This document shows positions 1-6,831 of a stretch of DNA of 6,831 nucleotides, piece after piece (the first letter of the stretch is position 1; each line of letters begins with the position of its first letter). The stretch is from Pseudomonadota bacterium (lineage in GTDB: Bacteria > Pseudomonadota > Gammaproteobacteria > SZUA-229). The stretch covers positions 1 to 6,831 of the forward strand of contig JADFWE010000137.1 of the NCBI GenBank assembly GCA_015222915.1, in the 5' to 3' direction. The notes below the pieces were generated by a model that was not told the DNA's origin, searched no databases, and saw nothing but the letters and a program-made list of their open reading frames with translations. Position numbers and translations under genes: made by a program.

Positions 1-1575
1 CCCTGCGCCATACTGGAAATGTTTTTGATATTGCAGGATTATCCTGAGATCAAAGGCGTACGTTCTGCCACCATCCGTCAGATCAGACAGTACAAATCAC
101 TGATCGATGATTCGGTAAGAGAATCTCCGCGCGCACATGAACTGTTCATCCGCATCATCACCGGCTCACGCGGCGTCACCCATGAACTGCGGCGCATGAA
201 CCGCTACGGCATACTGGCCGCTTACATCCCGGCCTTCGATTCCATCGTCGGCAGGATGCAATATGACCTGTTCCACGCCTACACGGTAGATCAGCACACG
301 CTGTTCGTCATCCGCAATATGCGCCGTCTGTCGGTGCCTGATTACTGCCACGAATTCCCGCTGGCCAGCGGCGTGTTCCAGCATCTGGCTAACCCCGGTC
401 TGCTGTATCTCTCCGGCCTGTTTCACGATATCGCCAAAGGCCGTAACGGCGACCACTCCATACTCGGCGCAGAAGATGCCATGACCTTCTGTGAGCAGCA
501 CGGCCTGCCCGACAGGGACAGCAAACTGGTAAGCTGGCTGGTGAGGAGCCATCTATCGATGTCGATGACCGCCCAGCGCAAAGACCTGAGCGACCCGGAT
601 GTGATCAGCAACTTTGCCGGTTTTGTCGAGACCATCGAGCGGCTCGATTATCTCTACCTGCTGACCGTCTGCGATATCCGCGCCACCAATCCTAAACAGT
701 GGAACGACTGGAAGGACAAACTGCTCGGTGAGCTATATAACAAAACCGCCTCACTGATCAATAAGGGACTCGATCAGCAGGGTGACAAAGAGAGCAATAT
801 CTCCGAGATACAGACCGCCAGTCTGCGCAAGCTGGAGCTGATGGGCATCGACTCTCACCAGGCACACGAGTTATGGCAGACCTACAGCACCGACTATTTT
901 CAGAGCCATACCTACGGCCAGATAACCTGGCATACATCGGTCATACTGGAGGCCAGAAACAAGGCCGGCAAGCAGAATGGCAGCCTCGATACGCCGCTTA
1001 TACAGACACGGGTACATGAGTCCAGCAACAGCATCCAGCTGCTGATCTACATGAAAGACCGCGACCATATCTTCTATGAAGTCGCCACCGTGCTGAACCG
1101 CTGCAATGTCGCTATCATCAATGCGCAGACCCTGAACACCAGCGACGGTAACGCCCTGCAGACGTTCCGCCTGGCACCCGAAAACGCTAACAGTACCGAG
1201 ATGTCATTCATCGCACAGGATATCGTCGAACAGTTACAGCAACGCCTGAACAACGATGATGACAGCGCTACGCCGACGGCGACATTGAGCGGAAGCAGCA
1301 AACATAAATATTTCTCCTCACCGACAGAGATCAGATTCAAGGACATAGCAGAAAATCAGACCACGCTGCTCAGCATCGAAACCATCGACCGCAGCGGCGT
1401 CTTGCAGAACATATCCAAAACCTTTATCGACTGTGGTATCCGCCTGTTGAACGCCAGGGTTACCACCGCCGGTGAAAAAGCCATCGACCACTTCTCCATC
1501 ACTACACGCGAAGACGAGATGCTTTCGAAACAACAGAAAAAAGCGTTAAAACAACAATTAAAAGAAATCTTGTAA
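1..1575 (+). CDS. glnD: Bifunctional [protein-PII] uridylyltransferase/uridylyl-removing enzyme GlnD, C-terminal part (5' end outside window)
   Basis: GlnD senses glutamine and adds or removes UMP on PII proteins, so setting glutamine synthetase activity and Ntr gene expression; it is cytoplasmic. The frame is open from base 1 (PCAILEMFLIL...PEIKGV), so the ATG at 19 is an internal Met and the gene enters from the left. 524 residues are present; the family is usually about 850-900, so roughly 350 residues, including the nucleotidyltransferase domain, lie outside. The HD-type uridylyl-removing domain starts near FHAYTVDQHT (His codon at 274) and has the His-Asp pair in GLFHDIAKG (424-429), followed by GDHSILGAEDA and the conserved LTVCDIRATN stretch. 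Two ACT domains follow, about 1033-1200 (IQLLIYMKDRDHIFYEVATV) and 1360-1560 (LLSIETIDRSGVLQNISKTF); these are the glutamine-sensing modules in this family. It ends at TAA 1573-1575, 60 bases before dapE. No intact terminator separates them, so cotranscription is possible. The identification is firm. Confidence 0.96.
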   Translation, partial: PCAILEMFLILQDYPEIKGVRSATIRQIRQYKSLIDDSVRESPRAHELFIRIITGSRGVTHELRRMNRYGILAAYIPAFDSIVGRMQYDLFHAYTVDQHTLFVIRNMRRLSVPDYCHEFPLASGVFQHLANPGLLYLSGLFHDIAKGRNGDHSILGAEDAMTFCEQHGLPDRDSKLVSWLVRSHLSMSMTAQRKDLSDPDVISNFAGFVETIERLDYLYLLTVCDIRATNPKQWNDWKDKLLGELYNKTASLINKGLDQQGDKESNISEIQTASLRKLELMGIDSHQAHELWQTYSTDYFQSHTYGQITWHTSVILEARNKAGKQNGSLDTPLIQTRVHESSNSIQLLIYMKDRDHIFYEVATVLNRCNVAIINAQTLNTSDGNALQTFRLAPENANSTEMSFIAQDIVEQLQQRLNNDDDSATPTATLSGSSKHKYFSSPTEIRFKDIAENQTTLLSIETIDRSGVLQNISKTFIDCGIRLLNARVTTAGEKAIDHFSITTREDEMLSKQQKKALKQQLKEIL

Positions 1576-2793
<1,218 letters not shown>

Positions 2794-2899
2794 ATTTTTA
2801 ACCCTGATATCGTAACCCGGAGATCATAACTCAGGGGCCGGCGTAACAAAACGCACGATAGCTGAACAATACGCTACACTCTGCCTGTAAACCTGTAAA

Positions 2900-2918
2900 A
2901 TAATTCCAGAATTATAAT
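2900..2918 (+). promoter_or_regulatory. Inverted repeat overlapping a TATAAT box upstream of the membrane protein/channel pair
   Basis: Two perfect 7-base arms, ATAATTC (2900-2906) and GAATTAT (2909-2915), flank a two-base centre. The right arm runs into an exact TATAAT hexamer at 2913-2918. An operator overlapping a -10 box is a classic arrangement for a repressor, but no -35 hexamer of quality lies 16-18 bases upstream, so either activator dependence or chance in an AT-rich stretch remains possible. A tandem CCTGTAA lies just upstream at 2884-2890 and 2892-2898. It lies 25 bases before the start of the 134-residue membrane protein gene, so a transcript from here would have a very short leader. 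Confidence 0.4.
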
Positions 2919-2930
2919 AATAAAAAATCA

Positions 2931-2935
2931 GAGGG
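2931..2935 (+). promoter_or_regulatory. Ribosome binding site of the 134-residue membrane protein gene
   Basis: GAGGG lies seven bases before the ATG at 2943. This is the clearest Shine-Dalgarno match in the left part of the window, and it supports that start and the reality of this otherwise unrecognised gene. Confidence 0.7.
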
Positions 2936-2942
2936 CAGAAAA

Positions 2943-3347
2943 ATGGAAGAAAAAAAGGTCTGGTTCAGTAACGAGAGAGTCTGGTTCAGCTTCTTTATGA
3001 TCCTGGCGCTGACACTCAACTTCGGTTTTTTTATCGGCGAACTCGATGACCCGCAACACCATAACGTATTCGAATTATTTGCCGTTATCGTCATCAACAT
3101 GATCGCCACCGTGCTCAAACTGGGCGATCGCACGCAGCTGGGGCCCATGCTTCTCGCCACCAGCCTGGTCGCCCTGGTACAGCTAGTCTCAGCTTCCCTG
3201 GTCTGGGCCTTTGCTGTTCACGTCAATGATACCGGCCTGACGCCGTCGGTGATGGCTACCATCGTATCACTGAGTGGTGGCGCTGTGCTGGCTAACGTCA
3301 TTTCAGTCATCCTGCTGATGATAGAAACCACGCTTCAGCGCCGTTAG
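2943..3347 (+). CDS. Uncharacterised four-helix inner-membrane protein, next to a potassium-channel gene
   Basis: This 134-residue protein has no function that I recognise; it may belong to one of the small gammaproteobacterial DUF membrane families, which I cannot name with certainty. Four hydrophobic segments are visible: about 15-32 (FFMILALTLNFGFFIG), 43-60 (VFELFAVIVINMIATVLKL), 68-92 (LGPMLLATSLVALVQLVSAS...) and 103-128. The N-terminus is short and charged (MEEKKVW) and there is no cleavable signal peptide. The 33-40 link is acidic and His-rich (ELDDPQHH), the 61-66 link is GDRTQL, and the tail ends LQRR. With four helices, both ends would face the same side, probably the cytoplasm given the basic C-terminus. 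A good Shine-Dalgarno (GAGGG) precedes the ATG. Only 34 bases separate its stop from the channel gene, so the two are probably cotranscribed and it may be an accessory subunit or assembly factor. That role is inferred from context alone. Confidence 0.85.
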   Translation: MEEKKVWFSNERVWFSFFMILALTLNFGFFIGELDDPQHHNVFELFAVIVINMIATVLKLGDRTQLGPMLLATSLVALVQLVSASLVWAFAVHVNDTGLTPSVMATIVSLSGGAVLANVISVILLMIETTLQRR

Positions 3348-3381
3348 ACCAGCTACCGTATAACGGCCAACGGCATCAACC

Positions 3382-5259
3382 ATGCACACGGATAAACCTG
3401 AGTCAGCGAAGCGGCATGATGACTTATCCGATGATCCGATGAATACGACATCGGACGACCTTCAGAGCAGCACGGATAAAACAGAAAGCTTTAGTTCTGA
3501 AGAACCGTTTACCCCGCAGACCGCGATGATCATGCGGCGCATGCGTACCCCCCTGTTGATATTGATCAGCGTTTACGCCATCGCCGTCCTCGGCATGGTA
3601 TTAATCCCCGGCATCGACGATCATGGCAATCCATGGAACATGACGTTTTTCCATGCTTTCTACCTGGTCAGCTATACCGCCACCACTATCGGCTTCGGCG
3701 AGATCCCCTACGCACTTACGGACGCCCAGCGCATGTGGGTGTTATGCACCATCTATATGACCGTCATCGCCTGGTTCTATGCCATCGGCAGTATCCTTGC
3801 CCTGGTACAGGACCCTGTCTACCAGCAGACACGCAAGCGGGAACGTTTCAAGAAAGAGGTCGCCGGCATGAGTGATTTCTACCTGGTCTGCGGACTGGGC
3901 GAGACCGGCTTCGAGATCGTCAAAGCGTTGAGCAGGGAACACTACCGCGCCATCGTCATCGAGGAAGATGAGAGCAAACTGCTGGAACATAATATACATT
4001 CGCTGGCAGAACACGTACCGGTGCTGATCGCCGATGCCGCCATCCCGAAAAACCTGAAGATGGCCGGCATTGCAGATGACCACTGCAAAGGCGTTATCGC
4101 CGCCACCGCCTCGGACGAGATCAACCTGAAGATCGCCATCAGCAGTAAGCTGCTGCATCCCGACGGCATGGTCGTGTGTCGCTCGGACATACAGAGCTAT
4201 GAAGAGAATATGCTCTCATTCAAAACCGACCATGTGATCAACCCCTATCGCACCTTTGCCACCATCTTTTCCATGCTGTTGCACTCGTCTTCCATGTACA
4301 TGATTTTTAACTGGCTGACCGGTGCACCTGATTGTCGATTGAGCGAGATAGAAGACCCGTTAAAGCTCAACCATGGCCGCTGGATCCTGTGCGGTTATGG
4401 CCGCTTCGGAAAAACGGTGCACCAGACCCTGCAGAAACACCAGACCAGAACCACTATCCTGGAAGCCGACCCGGCTATCTGTGAACAGTTCAAAGAAGAC
4501 CACGCCGGTCAGGCCGATAACATCATCACCGGCAGCGGCGTCGATGAGACAGCGCTCAACAATGCGGAGATAGAGGATGCTGTCGGCATCATCGCCGGCA
4601 CCGATGACGACTCGAACAACCTGTCGATCATCATGACAGCGATGCAGATGAACCCCGATATCTTCGTCGTAGCAAGACAGAACCAGCGCCACAACACCGA
4701 GCTGTTCGAACGCAGCAAAGCCGACCTGGTGATGCAGCCGCGCGAGATCACCGCCCGCATCATCCGCGCACAGCTGCTCAACGCTTTGCTCATCCCGTTT
4801 CTCAATAAAGCCAGTGAGCGTGATACACAGTGGACCAACATCACTATCACCCGTCTTATCGCCGTTGCCGGTGAATGTAAACCGCATGTCTGGACCACCG
4901 AGATCAACCAGGACATCACCCCAGCCATCATGCGTGCGATGGAATTGGGGCGCAGTATCAAACTCGACTGCCTGCTAACCGATCCCGCAGCAAAGGCAAG
5001 TAAACTGGACTGCGTCGCCCTGCTGCACGAGCGCGACGGCGAGCATCAGTTACTGCCGGATGACGATATCGAACTGCAGGCCGGTGACAAGATCCTGTTC
5101 TGCGGCAAGCACGATGCGAAAGACGCCATGCAATGGATACAGCAGGTCATGAGCAGCCTCAACTACGTCATGTCATACGAGAGCGAACCTGAAAGTTTTA
5201 TCTGGCGAAGATTTTTCCGCAAGAAAAAAGCCGGTGAGCGCAGGAACAGGCCACGGTAA
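3382..5259 (+). CDS. Two-helix potassium channel with tandem RCK (TrkA-N) NAD-binding domains
   Basis: This is probably a ligand-gated K+ channel of the inner membrane, 625 residues. Residues 1-48 form an acidic, Ser/Thr-rich tail likely to be disordered. A first transmembrane helix (about 57-77) is followed by a pore helix and the filter TTIGFGE (101-107), then a second helix (118-142), giving the two-helix pore plan. RCK1 starts near 165 with CGLGETG (170-176; glycines 171, 173, 176) and acidic residues 194-196 at the end of the second strand. RCK2 starts near 333 with CGYGRFG (337-343) and Glu361 in the equivalent position; both look NAD-competent. Residues about 485-580 resemble a TrkA-C module ending GDKILFCGKHDA. 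The tail is strongly basic (WRRFFRKKKAGERRNRPR). Two RCKs in one chain recall GsuK of Geobacter and eukaryotic BK channels rather than MthK or Kch. The filter has GFG instead of GYG. The ATG at 3382 is the first after an in-frame TAA at 3361, but has no clear Shine-Dalgarno; Met20 or Met49 are alternatives. Confidence 0.9.
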   Translation: MHTDKPESAKRHDDLSDDPMNTTSDDLQSSTDKTESFSSEEPFTPQTAMIMRRMRTPLLILISVYAIAVLGMVLIPGIDDHGNPWNMTFFHAFYLVSYTATTIGFGEIPYALTDAQRMWVLCTIYMTVIAWFYAIGSILALVQDPVYQQTRKRERFKKEVAGMSDFYLVCGLGETGFEIVKALSREHYRAIVIEEDESKLLEHNIHSLAEHVPVLIADAAIPKNLKMAGIADDHCKGVIAATASDEINLKIAISSKLLHPDGMVVCRSDIQSYEENMLSFKTDHVINPYRTFATIFSMLLHSSSMYMIFNWLTGAPDCRLSEIEDPLKLNHGRWILCGYGRFGKTVHQTLQKHQTRTTILEADPAICEQFKEDHAGQADNIITGSGVDETALNNAEIEDAVGIIAGTDDDSNNLSIIMTAMQMNPDIFVVARQNQRHNTELFERSKADLVMQPREITARIIRAQLLNALLIPFLNKASERDTQWTNITITRLIAVAGECKPHVWTTEINQDITPAIMRAMELGRSIKLDCLLTDPAAKASKLDCVALLHERDGEHQLLPDDDIELQAGDKILFCGKHDAKDAMQWIQQVMSSLNYVMSYESEPESFIWRRFFRKKKAGERRNRPR

Positions 5260-5299
5260 GCACTCCACAGGAGCGAGTCAAAAACCCTGCTCTGCCGAC

Positions 5300-5328
5300 A
5301 GGACAAGGATAAGCCACGCTGTTATAAT
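5300..5328 (+). promoter_or_regulatory. Sigma70-like promoter of tRNA-Arg
   Basis: An exact TATAAT (5323-5328) lies 17 bases after AGGACA (5300-5305), which keeps the last four bases of TTGACA. Transcription would start near 5335, about 17 bases before the mature tRNA, a typical short tRNA leader. The bases after the -10 box are pyrimidine-rich (CCCTTTC); a C-rich discriminator of this kind is common in growth-rate-controlled stable-RNA promoters, but that regulation is inferred. Confidence 0.7.
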
Positions 5329-5351
5329 CCCTTTCTTTTTACGAACGCCCG

Positions 5352-5428
5352 GCCCCGGTAGCTCAGCTGGATAGAGTGGCCCCCTCCTAAGGGGCAGGTC
5401 ACAGGTTCGACTCCTGTTCGGGGCACCA
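5352..5428 (+). tRNA. tRNA-Arg, anticodon CCT (reads AGG)
   Basis: A full 77-base cloverleaf can be folded by eye. The acceptor stem is GCCCCGG (5352-5358) with TCGGGGC (5418-5424), including one G-U pair. The D arm is GCTC (5361-5364) with GAGT (5374-5377). The anticodon stem is GCCCC (5379-5383) with GGGGC (5391-5395), and its loop CTCCTAA puts CCT at 5386-5388. The T arm is ACAGG (5401-5405), loop TTCGACT, CCTGT (5413-5417). The discriminator is A5425 and the CCA end is encoded (5426-5428). The CCU anticodon decodes the rare arginine codon AGG. The gene has its own promoter and sits 22 bases before ppiB. Confidence 0.97.
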
Positions 5429-5437
5429 ACAACTTAC

Positions 5438-5442
5438 AAAGG
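5438..5442 (+). promoter_or_regulatory. Ribosome binding site of ppiB
   Basis: AAAGG lies eight bases before the ATG at 5451, inside the 22-base gap after the tRNA CCA end. After 3' processing of the tRNA, the released mRNA would still carry this site on a leader of about 22 bases. Confidence 0.65.
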
Positions 5443-5450
5443 TAATAATC

Positions 5451-5948
5451 ATGTCTACAGTCACACTGGAAACCAGCCACGGTAATATCACTATCGAACT
5501 CGATGCGGAGAAAGCGCCAGAGACCGTAAAGAACTTTTTAAACTATGTGAATGATGGTTTCTATGACGGTACGATCTTTCATCGTGTAATCCCTAACTTC
5601 ATGGTTCAGGGTGGCGGCTTTATGCCGGGCATGGTGCAGAAACGCCCTGAAGAGCCGATCAAAAATGAAGCTGACAATGGTCTGACAAACGATCGCGGCA
5701 CGATTGCTATGGCCCGTACCAACGACCCGCATTCTGCAACTGCACAGTTTTTTATCAACCACAACGATAACGCCTTCTTGAACCACACTGCGCCATCAGG
5801 TGCTGGTTGGGGATATTGTGTATTTGGAAAAGTGACGGATGGTATGGATGCGGTTGATGCTATTGCGGCAGTCAGTACTGGTAATGAAGGCGGTCATGGT
5901 GATGTACCTACCGAAACCGTCACTATCAATAAAGCGACTGCATCCTAG
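5451..5948 (+). CDS. ppiB: Cytoplasmic peptidyl-prolyl cis-trans isomerase B (cyclophilin)
   Basis: The enzyme catalyses cis-trans isomerisation of X-Pro bonds and helps protein folding. At 165 residues it matches E. coli PpiB (164) and lacks a signal peptide, so it is the cytoplasmic rather than the periplasmic (PpiA) type. The cyclophilin signature is present: [13 protein letters not shown] with catalytic Arg45, Phe50, Met51 and Gln53, followed by [28 protein letters not shown] (Gln99, Phe101) and [15 protein letters not shown] with Trp120. The start at ATG 5451 has a good AAAGG site and aligns with the family start. It lies 22 bases after tRNA-Arg with no promoter or terminator visible between, so it probably shares the tRNA transcript. 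lpxH follows after 47 bases. Confidence 0.97.
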   Translation: MSTVTLETSHGNITIELDAEKAPETVKNFLNYVNDGFYDGTIFHRVIPNFMVQGGGFMPGMVQKRPEEPIKNEADNGLTNDRGTIAMARTNDPHSATAQFFINHNDNAFLNHTAPSGAGWGYCVFGKVTDGMDAVDAIAAVSTGNEGGHGDVPTETVTINKATAS

Positions 5949-5953
5949 TCGTC

Positions 5954-5997
5954 CTGACAACAGCTGCTGTTGATCGATTTCCTTAGCTGTCAGTTTT
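5954..5997 (+). promoter_or_regulatory. Competing hairpins between ppiB and the lpxH start
   Basis: The ppiB-lpxH gap can fold two ways. A compact hairpin pairs CAACAG (5958-5963) with CTGTTG (5967-5972); as DNA it is a 15-base palindrome with one central base. A longer one pairs ACAGCT (5960-5965) with AGCTGT (5985-5990), and beyond a three-base bulge CTG (5954-5956) with CAG (5991-5993). The longer form ends directly before TTTTG, where the T's overlap the lpxH TTG start at 5996. It could act as an attenuator or could limit ribosome access, but the 19-base loop is large. The pairings are seen; the function is inferred. Confidence 0.35.
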
Positions 5998-6733
5998 GAG
6001 CAACACTGTCTTTATCTCCGATCTACACCTGGCACCTGAGCGCCCGCAAATCATCGCGCTGTTCCTGCGCTTTGCTGATGCTGTCGCAGCAAAAGCAGAC
6101 ACGCTATTTATCCTCGGAGATTTTGTCGAATACTGGCTGGGTGACGATGACCCTGCGCCTGCCCTGACGCCGATCTTCGACAAACTTGCTGAGCTGTCAG
6201 AAAAGCACGGCACCCGTGTTTTCTTCATGCATGGCAACCGTGACTTTCTCATCGGTGAGAAACTGGCCGAGCGCTGCCACTTTCAGCTGATAGACGAACC
6301 CTATGCCTTGAGCATGAACGGTAAAAAGATGTTATTGATGCACGGTGATACATTGTGCACCGATGATATTGAATACCAGAAATTTCGTCAGATGGTGAGA
6401 AGCCCGCTGTGGAAACAGGAGATACTGAGCAAGTCGCTGGAAGAGCGGATACAGATCGCCAGACAGTTTCGCGAACAGAGCCAGAAGTCCACGACTGAAA
6501 AAGAAGAGACCATCATGGACGTCAATCAGCAGGAGACGGATAAAGTGTTTATCGATAATGATATAACACTTCTGATCCATGGCCACACGCATCGCCCTGC
6601 CATCCATCATAAGACTATCAACGGTATAGAAACCACCCGTATCGTTCTCGGTGACTGGTATAACACAGGCAGTTATCTGATTATCAGAGACGACGATAAC
6701 TATGCTGACCCAGAATTAAAGGTTTATACATAA
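5996..6733 (+). CDS. lpxH: UDP-2,3-diacylglucosamine diphosphatase LpxH, TTG start
   Basis: LpxH cleaves UDP-2,3-diacylglucosamine to lipid X and UMP, the fourth step of lipid A synthesis, at the cytoplasmic face of the inner membrane. It is a calcineurin-like Mn2+-dependent phosphoesterase. At 245 residues it is close to E. coli LpxH (240). The metal-binding residues are in place: Asp9 and His11 (ISDLHL), Asp42 (LGDFVEYWLGDDDP), Asn81 (HGNRDF), His116 (MHGDTLCTDD), and His197 and His199 (HGHTHRP). The insertion about 120-185 between the HGDTLCTDD and MDVNQ motifs is the lid that binds the acyl chains in the family. The start must be non-ATG: an in-frame TAG sits at 5984, the metal motif begins at residue 8, and the first internal Met is residue 78, so TTG at 5996 is the only conventional start. 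No Shine-Dalgarno is visible. It lies 47 bases after ppiB, a common gene pair. Confidence 0.95.
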   Translation: MSNTVFISDLHLAPERPQIIALFLRFADAVAAKADTLFILGDFVEYWLGDDDPAPALTPIFDKLAELSEKHGTRVFFMHGNRDFLIGEKLAERCHFQLIDEPYALSMNGKKMLLMHGDTLCTDDIEYQKFRQMVRSPLWKQEILSKSLEERIQIARQFREQSQKSTTEKEETIMDVNQQETDKVFIDNDITLLIHGHTHRPAIHHKTINGIETTRIVLGDWYNTGSYLIIRDDDNYADPELKVYT

Positions 6734-6744
6734 GCGAGTGATGC

Positions 6745-6764
6745 CTGCTTTCGGCCAGAAGCAG
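6745..6764 (+). terminator. Weak stem-loop after lpxH, possible terminator
   Basis: CTGCTT (6745-6750) pairs with AAGCAG (6759-6764), with one further T-G wobble and a six-base loop. No T-run follows directly; the only one (6784-6788) is 19 bases downstream. It is therefore not a standard intrinsic terminator and may be only an mRNA 3'-end hairpin. Confidence 0.3.
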
Positions 6765-6790
6765 ACCATAAGCAAAAACAAAATTTTTCG

Positions 6791-6814
6791 CGCAGAGCCG
6801 CAGAGACGCAAAGA
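6791..6814. repeat. Short tandem array of an 8-base CGCAGAGA-like unit, near right edge
   Basis: Three adjacent octamers are seen: CGCAGAGC (6791-6798), CGCAGAGA (6799-6806) and CGCAAAGA (6807-6814). They are preceded by TTTTTCG and followed by TAAAAA. The pattern resembles intergenic repeats of the CGCAGAGACGCAAAG type that I have seen recur in many environmental proteobacterial genomes. It contains no ORF. Whether further, degenerate units lie beyond the right edge cannot be seen here. Confidence 0.6.
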
Positions 6815-6831
6815 TAAAAACATTGTTTGTA

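Noticed and set aside
19..21. ATG as the start of glnD
   Set aside because: The frame is open and GlnD-like before it (PCAILE), and the nucleotidyltransferase domain is missing, so the gene begins outside the window.
2802..2836. CCCTGA/TCAGGG stem after dapE as a terminator
   Set aside because: The stem is six pairs with a 23-base loop, and no T-run follows; too weak to call.
3356..3366. CCGT/ACGG inverted repeat between the small membrane gene and the channel gene
   Set aside because: Four-base arms are expected by chance and there are no promoter elements around it.
3633..3875. Second + strand frame inside the channel gene (80 codons)
   Set aside because: It overlaps the pore and second helix of the conserved channel in another frame and shows no independent gene signals.
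4360..4961. Long antisense frames inside the channel gene (175 and 150 codons)
   Set aside because: They lie opposite a well-conserved RCK domain, have no recognisable protein features or ribosome binding site, and reflect codon bias of the coding strand.
5263..5302. Small stems after the channel gene (CTCC/GGAG, CCTG/CAGG) as terminators
   Set aside because: Stems are only four pairs long without a T-tract at the right place.
5352..5428. tRNA-Arg as an integration site for a mobile element
   Set aside because: No integrase gene is nearby, no direct repeat of the tRNA 3' end is visible in the window, and the flanks are ordinary housekeeping genes.

Overview
The window looks like a chromosomal housekeeping stretch from a gammaproteobacterium. 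The evidence is a GlnD with HD and tandem ACT domains, a DapE and an LpxH that align motif by motif with the enterobacterial and Haemophilus enzymes, a PpiB very close in form to the E. coli cytoplasmic cyclophilin, and the order tRNA-Arg, ppiB, lpxH, an arrangement familiar from gammaproteobacteria such as Pseudomonas. LpxH indicates a Gram-negative that makes lipid A. I cannot name a genus. All protein genes and the tRNA are on the + strand, and no gene-free stretch exceeds 300 bases.

Left part (1-2793): the C-terminal 524 residues of glnD (PII uridylyltransferase/uridylyl-removing enzyme), open at the left edge, followed after 60 bases by a complete dapE (lysine/meso-diaminopimelate synthesis). 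This couples nitrogen sensing with a nitrogen-consuming amino-acid and cell-wall precursor pathway.

Middle (2794-5259): a 149-base AT-rich intergenic region holds a TATAAT box overlapped by a perfect inverted repeat. It precedes a two-gene unit: a 134-residue four-helix membrane protein of unknown function, then a 625-residue ion channel with two transmembrane helices, a GFG selectivity filter and two tandem NAD-binding (RCK/TrkA-N) domains. This pair is the least conventional part of the window and the best candidate for an undescribed functional module, with the small protein as a possible channel partner.

Right part (5260-6831): a sigma70-like promoter drives tRNA-Arg(CCU). The tRNA lies only 22 bases before ppiB, so tRNA and mRNA probably share a transcript. 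lpxH follows, starting at TTG behind a short region able to form two competing hairpins. The window ends in a short tandem array of an 8-base unit (CGCAGAGA-like), which resembles a dispersed intergenic repeat and may continue in degenerate form past the edge.

No insertion sequence, CRISPR array, prophage gene or toxin-antitoxin pair is visible.
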